Shown here in pieces: positions 4,966 through 7,072 of a stretch of DNA of 7,072 bases (positions within the stretch are counted from its first letter, which is position 1; each line of letters opens with the position of its first letter). Under the pieces are notes generated by a model. The model ran no database searches. It was given only the letters and a program-made list of their open reading frames with translations, and was not told the DNA's origin. This DNA is from Candidatus Zhuqueibacterota bacterium (GTDB taxonomy: Bacteria; Zhuqueibacterota; Zhuqueibacteria; Residuimicrobiales; Krinioviventaceae). The stretch is taken from NCBI GenBank assembly GCA_003854995.1, contig RQOI01000300.1:1-7072 (forward strand). Reading direction: 5' to 3'. The position numbers were made by a program, and so were the translations under genes.

Positions 4966-7072
4966 ATGGCTAAAAAGAAAAAGACGTACAAAGTAACGCG
5001 GGCAAAACCGGCCTCGCGAAAGCTCTCGCCGGCCATGCAATTCTTCATCGCGGCAGGGTCGATTTTCCTGCTGGTCTTGATCTATTTCGCGCCGATTGTC
5101 TTTGAGAACAAGGTGCCGCCCAGCACCGACATCATCGCCTGGAAGGGCAATGCACAGTCCATTCTGCAGGCCAAAAAGGAGCTGCACTATACGCCGTTAT
5201 GGGCGAACAATGTCTTCTCCGGCATGCCGGCGCATCTGATATCTCTGCGGCCGCCGTTTGATCAGCCCGCTCGGCTGTTCATCGACGGCCTGACGAAAAT
5301 CCTCAAATGGCAGCCGATCTATTATCTGCTCGGCGCTTGCGGCATGTTGCTGCTGCTGCTCTTCTGGAAGCTGCATATCGGCGCCGCCGTGTTCGCCGCG
5401 CTGGCGTTCATCTGGTGGCCGGACCTCATCGGCAAGATCGAGGCCGGCCACAACGGCAAAGTACAAACCATCATGTGCATCCCCATCGTGCTCTATCTAT
5501 TCCTGCGACTCTTGCAAAAGGCCAACCTGCTCAACTTTTCGCTTTTCGCCATCGCCTTTGGCATCGCTGTCCGCGCCGGTCACTACCAGATCGTCTTTTA
5601 CCTGGGCTTGGCGCTGGCCTTTTTCGGCGTTGTCAAGATCGTGCAGATGATCCGTGACAAACAAGCCGGCCGCGCAGTATTTGCTTCGGCCTTGGTTCTC
5701 ATCGGTCTCCTCCTCGGCATTGCCATGTCCGCGTTCAACTCTCTGCAGGTGCGCGAATATTCCAAATATTCGATCCGCGGCGGCACGGGCGAGGAAGGAT
5801 CAACCGGACTTGATTTTGATTATGCAACGCAATGGTCTCTGCATCCGGGTGAAATGTACAATTTCATCATTCCGCGCTATTGGGGTGGCCACTCTAACCA
5901 GATTTACACTGGCGATGCTGTGCCGCAGCTGAAAGGGAGGACGATCCCGGGTTACTGGGGACATATGCCTTTCACCTCGACGACAGACTATCTGGGAGCC
6001 GTGGTGGTCTTTTTTGCCGTACTGGGAGTGATCCTGAGCTGGAAACACACTCAAGTCAGGATCCTTGTTGCGCTATTGATATTTTCCATTCTCATGGCCT
6101 TTGGCCAACACTTTCCACCATTATACAAACTCTTTTTTAATCTTGTGCCCTTTTTCAACAAATTTCGTGTTCCGGTTATGATCGTCGTCCTGGTGATGTT
6201 CTGCACCGCCGCGCTCGCCGGTTTCGGCATCCATGAACTGTCGCAGCGGTTGCAGCAGAAAAAGACGCGCCAGATTCTGGCCGCCGTCTTTGGCGTCTTT
6301 GTGCTGCTCGGCGCCGCTCCGCTCCTGCTGCGCCATTCCTTGCCGCTCGCCCGCACGGATGAAATTCAAAGCTACAGCGCCGATGTGCTGGCAATGTTGA
6401 AGACGGTTCGTTTTGATCTTTTAAAGGGAGACGCCATTCGCATGCTGGCGCTCGTCGCCGCCGCTTTCGGACTCTCCTTCGCGCACCTGCGCGGCTGGCT
6501 GAAGACGCCGATGTTCGTCGGCATGGCCATCGCCCTTCTCCTCATCGACTTGCTGCCCATTGACAGGCGCTACATGCGGGATCTCATTCCAAAAGCGCAA
6601 ATGGACAGCTATTTCAACGAGACGCCAATTGACAAGCTGCTGCAAGAGGATGCAGAGCTGCATCGCGTCTACCCGCTCGGTGAGTTGAGCGGCCAGGCGC
6701 ACTGGTCCTATTTCCATCAGTCCATCGAGGGCTATCATCCCGCCAAGCTGCGCATCTATCAGGATATTCTGGAATCGTGTCTGCGGAACGGCACAGATCC
6801 TGGTTTCAACAATCCGACTGAAACACCGATCAACTGGAACATCGTCAACATGCTGAACGCAAAATACGTGCTGGTACAGGGCAATATCACCCATCCGAAC
6901 CTCCTGCTGGTCAGGCTCGATCAAGCGCAAAAAATCATCGTCTACAGAAACAGCGCCGCCCTGCCGCGCGCTTTTTGCGTCGGGCGGACAGAAGTGATCC
7001 CGGACCGCCGGGCGCGTTTGGCCCGGCTCAACCAGGCTTCCTTTCGTCCCGATTCCGTCGCCATCCTCGATG
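4966..7072 (+). CDS. YfhO-family polytopic membrane protein, probable GT-C-type glycosyltransferase (3' end outside window)
   Basis: The frame stays open from ATG 4966 to the window edge, giving 702 residues. Relatives in FCB-type bacteria are often somewhat longer, so a C-terminal piece is probably missing. GAAGG at 4954-4958, seven bases before the ATG, is a fair ribosome site. A lysine-rich cytoplasmic tail (MAKKKK) precedes TM1 (about 24-44), and roughly 12-13 hydrophobic segments are visible in all. Family-like blocks are STDIIAWKGNAQSI (53-66), TPLWANNVFSGMPAH (76-90), GKIEAGHNGK (156-165), RAGHYQIVFY (203-212), YSIRGG (268-273), YWGHMPFTSTTDYLG (330-344), FNKFRVPVM (397-405) and NMLNAKYVLV (628-637). 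Asp55, in the first external loop, sits where GT-C enzymes place a catalytic acidic residue (inference). In Bacillus, YfhO works with CsbB and GtcA to glycosylate lipoteichoic acid. Here the GtrB/CsbB-like gene lies two genes upstream, which supports transfer of a lipid-linked sugar to an extracytoplasmic acceptor of unknown identity. Confidence 0.88.
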   Translation, partial: MAKKKKTYKVTRAKPASRKLSPAMQFFIAAGSIFLLVLIYFAPIVFENKVPPSTDIIAWKGNAQSILQAKKELHYTPLWANNVFSGMPAHLISLRPPFDQPARLFIDGLTKILKWQPIYYLLGACGMLLLLLFWKLHIGAAVFAALAFIWWPDLIGKIEAGHNGKVQTIMCIPIVLYLFLRLLQKANLLNFSLFAIAFGIAVRAGHYQIVFYLGLALAFFGVVKIVQMIRDKQAGRAVFASALVLIGLLLGIAMSAFNSLQVREYSKYSIRGGTGEEGSTGLDFDYATQWSLHPGEMYNFIIPRYWGGHSNQIYTGDAVPQLKGRTIPGYWGHMPFTSTTDYLGAVVVFFAVLGVILSWKHTQVRILVALLIFSILMAFGQHFPPLYKLFFNLVPFFNKFRVPVMIVVLVMFCTAALAGFGIHELSQRLQQKKTRQILAAVFGVFVLLGAAPLLLRHSLPLARTDEIQSYSADVLAMLKTVRFDLLKGDAIRMLALVAAAFGLSFAHLRGWLKTPMFVGMAIALLLIDLLPIDRRYMRDLIPKAQMDSYFNETPIDKLLQEDAELHRVYPLGELSGQAHWSYFHQSIEGYHPAKLRIYQDILESCLRNGTDPGFNNPTETPINWNIVNMLNAKYVLVQGNITHPNLLLVRLDQAQKIIVYRNSAALPRAFCVGRTEVIPDRRARLARLNQASFRPDSVAILD

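Noticed and set aside
4952..4996. ATGA start overlapping the stop of the second GT2 gene
   Set aside because: The frame ends after 14 codons at TAA 4994-4996. The real downstream start is ATG 4966, with GAAGG seven bases before it.
6061..6180. Locally AT-rich patch inside the YfhO-like gene
   Set aside because: It encodes a Phe-, Leu- and Lys-rich membrane segment containing family-typical wording such as FNKFRVPVM, so amino-acid composition explains it and the frame is uninterrupted.
6421..6930. 169-codon minus-strand open frame opposite the YfhO-like gene
   Set aside because: It is in the same codon register as the sense gene, which matches YfhO family blocks throughout. The antisense product shows no domain or plausible start context.

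Overview
The window holds five genes, all on the + strand and packed end to end, apart from about 160 bases of leader at the left edge. The packing (1-nt overlaps, a 2-nt gap, a 10-nt gap) strongly suggests one operon. The order is: a large TPR-repeat lipoprotein; a LolB/DUF4292-like lipoprotein; a membrane-anchored family 2 glycosyltransferase of the polyprenyl-phosphate (DPM1/GtrB/CsbB) type; a second membrane-anchored family 2 glycosyltransferase; and the first 702 codons of a YfhO-family polytopic membrane protein that runs off the right edge.

Both lipoproteins have signal peptides ending in a lipobox Cys, and the DUF4292-type protein points to a diderm bacterium. That family, a YfhO protein with the motif wording seen here, and a moderate GC content (a little above 50% by eye) suggest the FCB superphylum or a nearby candidate phylum, such as Calditrichota/KSB1-like lineages, rather than Proteobacteria. 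This placement is inference from family resemblance; there is no rRNA or other marker gene in the window.

The genes form two modules. The first (162-2959) is a TPR lipoprotein followed by a LolB-like lipoprotein. It resembles the pairing of a TPR lipoprotein (PA4667/LbcA) with lolB in Pseudomonas, so a role at the outer membrane in lipoprotein delivery or protein-complex scaffolding is plausible. The second (2962-7072) has the parts of a transmembrane glycosylation pathway. A GtrB/CsbB-like enzyme would load a sugar onto undecaprenyl phosphate at the cytoplasmic face, and a YfhO-like GT-C-type protein would transfer it to an acceptor outside the inner membrane, as the CsbB-YfhO pair does for lipoteichoic acid in Bacillus. 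A diderm has no lipoteichoic acid, so the acceptor is an open question and the most interesting point here. The second family 2 transferase may build or modify the same glycan.

No RNA gene, mobile element, CRISPR array or attachment site is visible. No gap between genes exceeds 10 bases after position 162. The long minus-strand open frames are codon-register shadows of the real genes.
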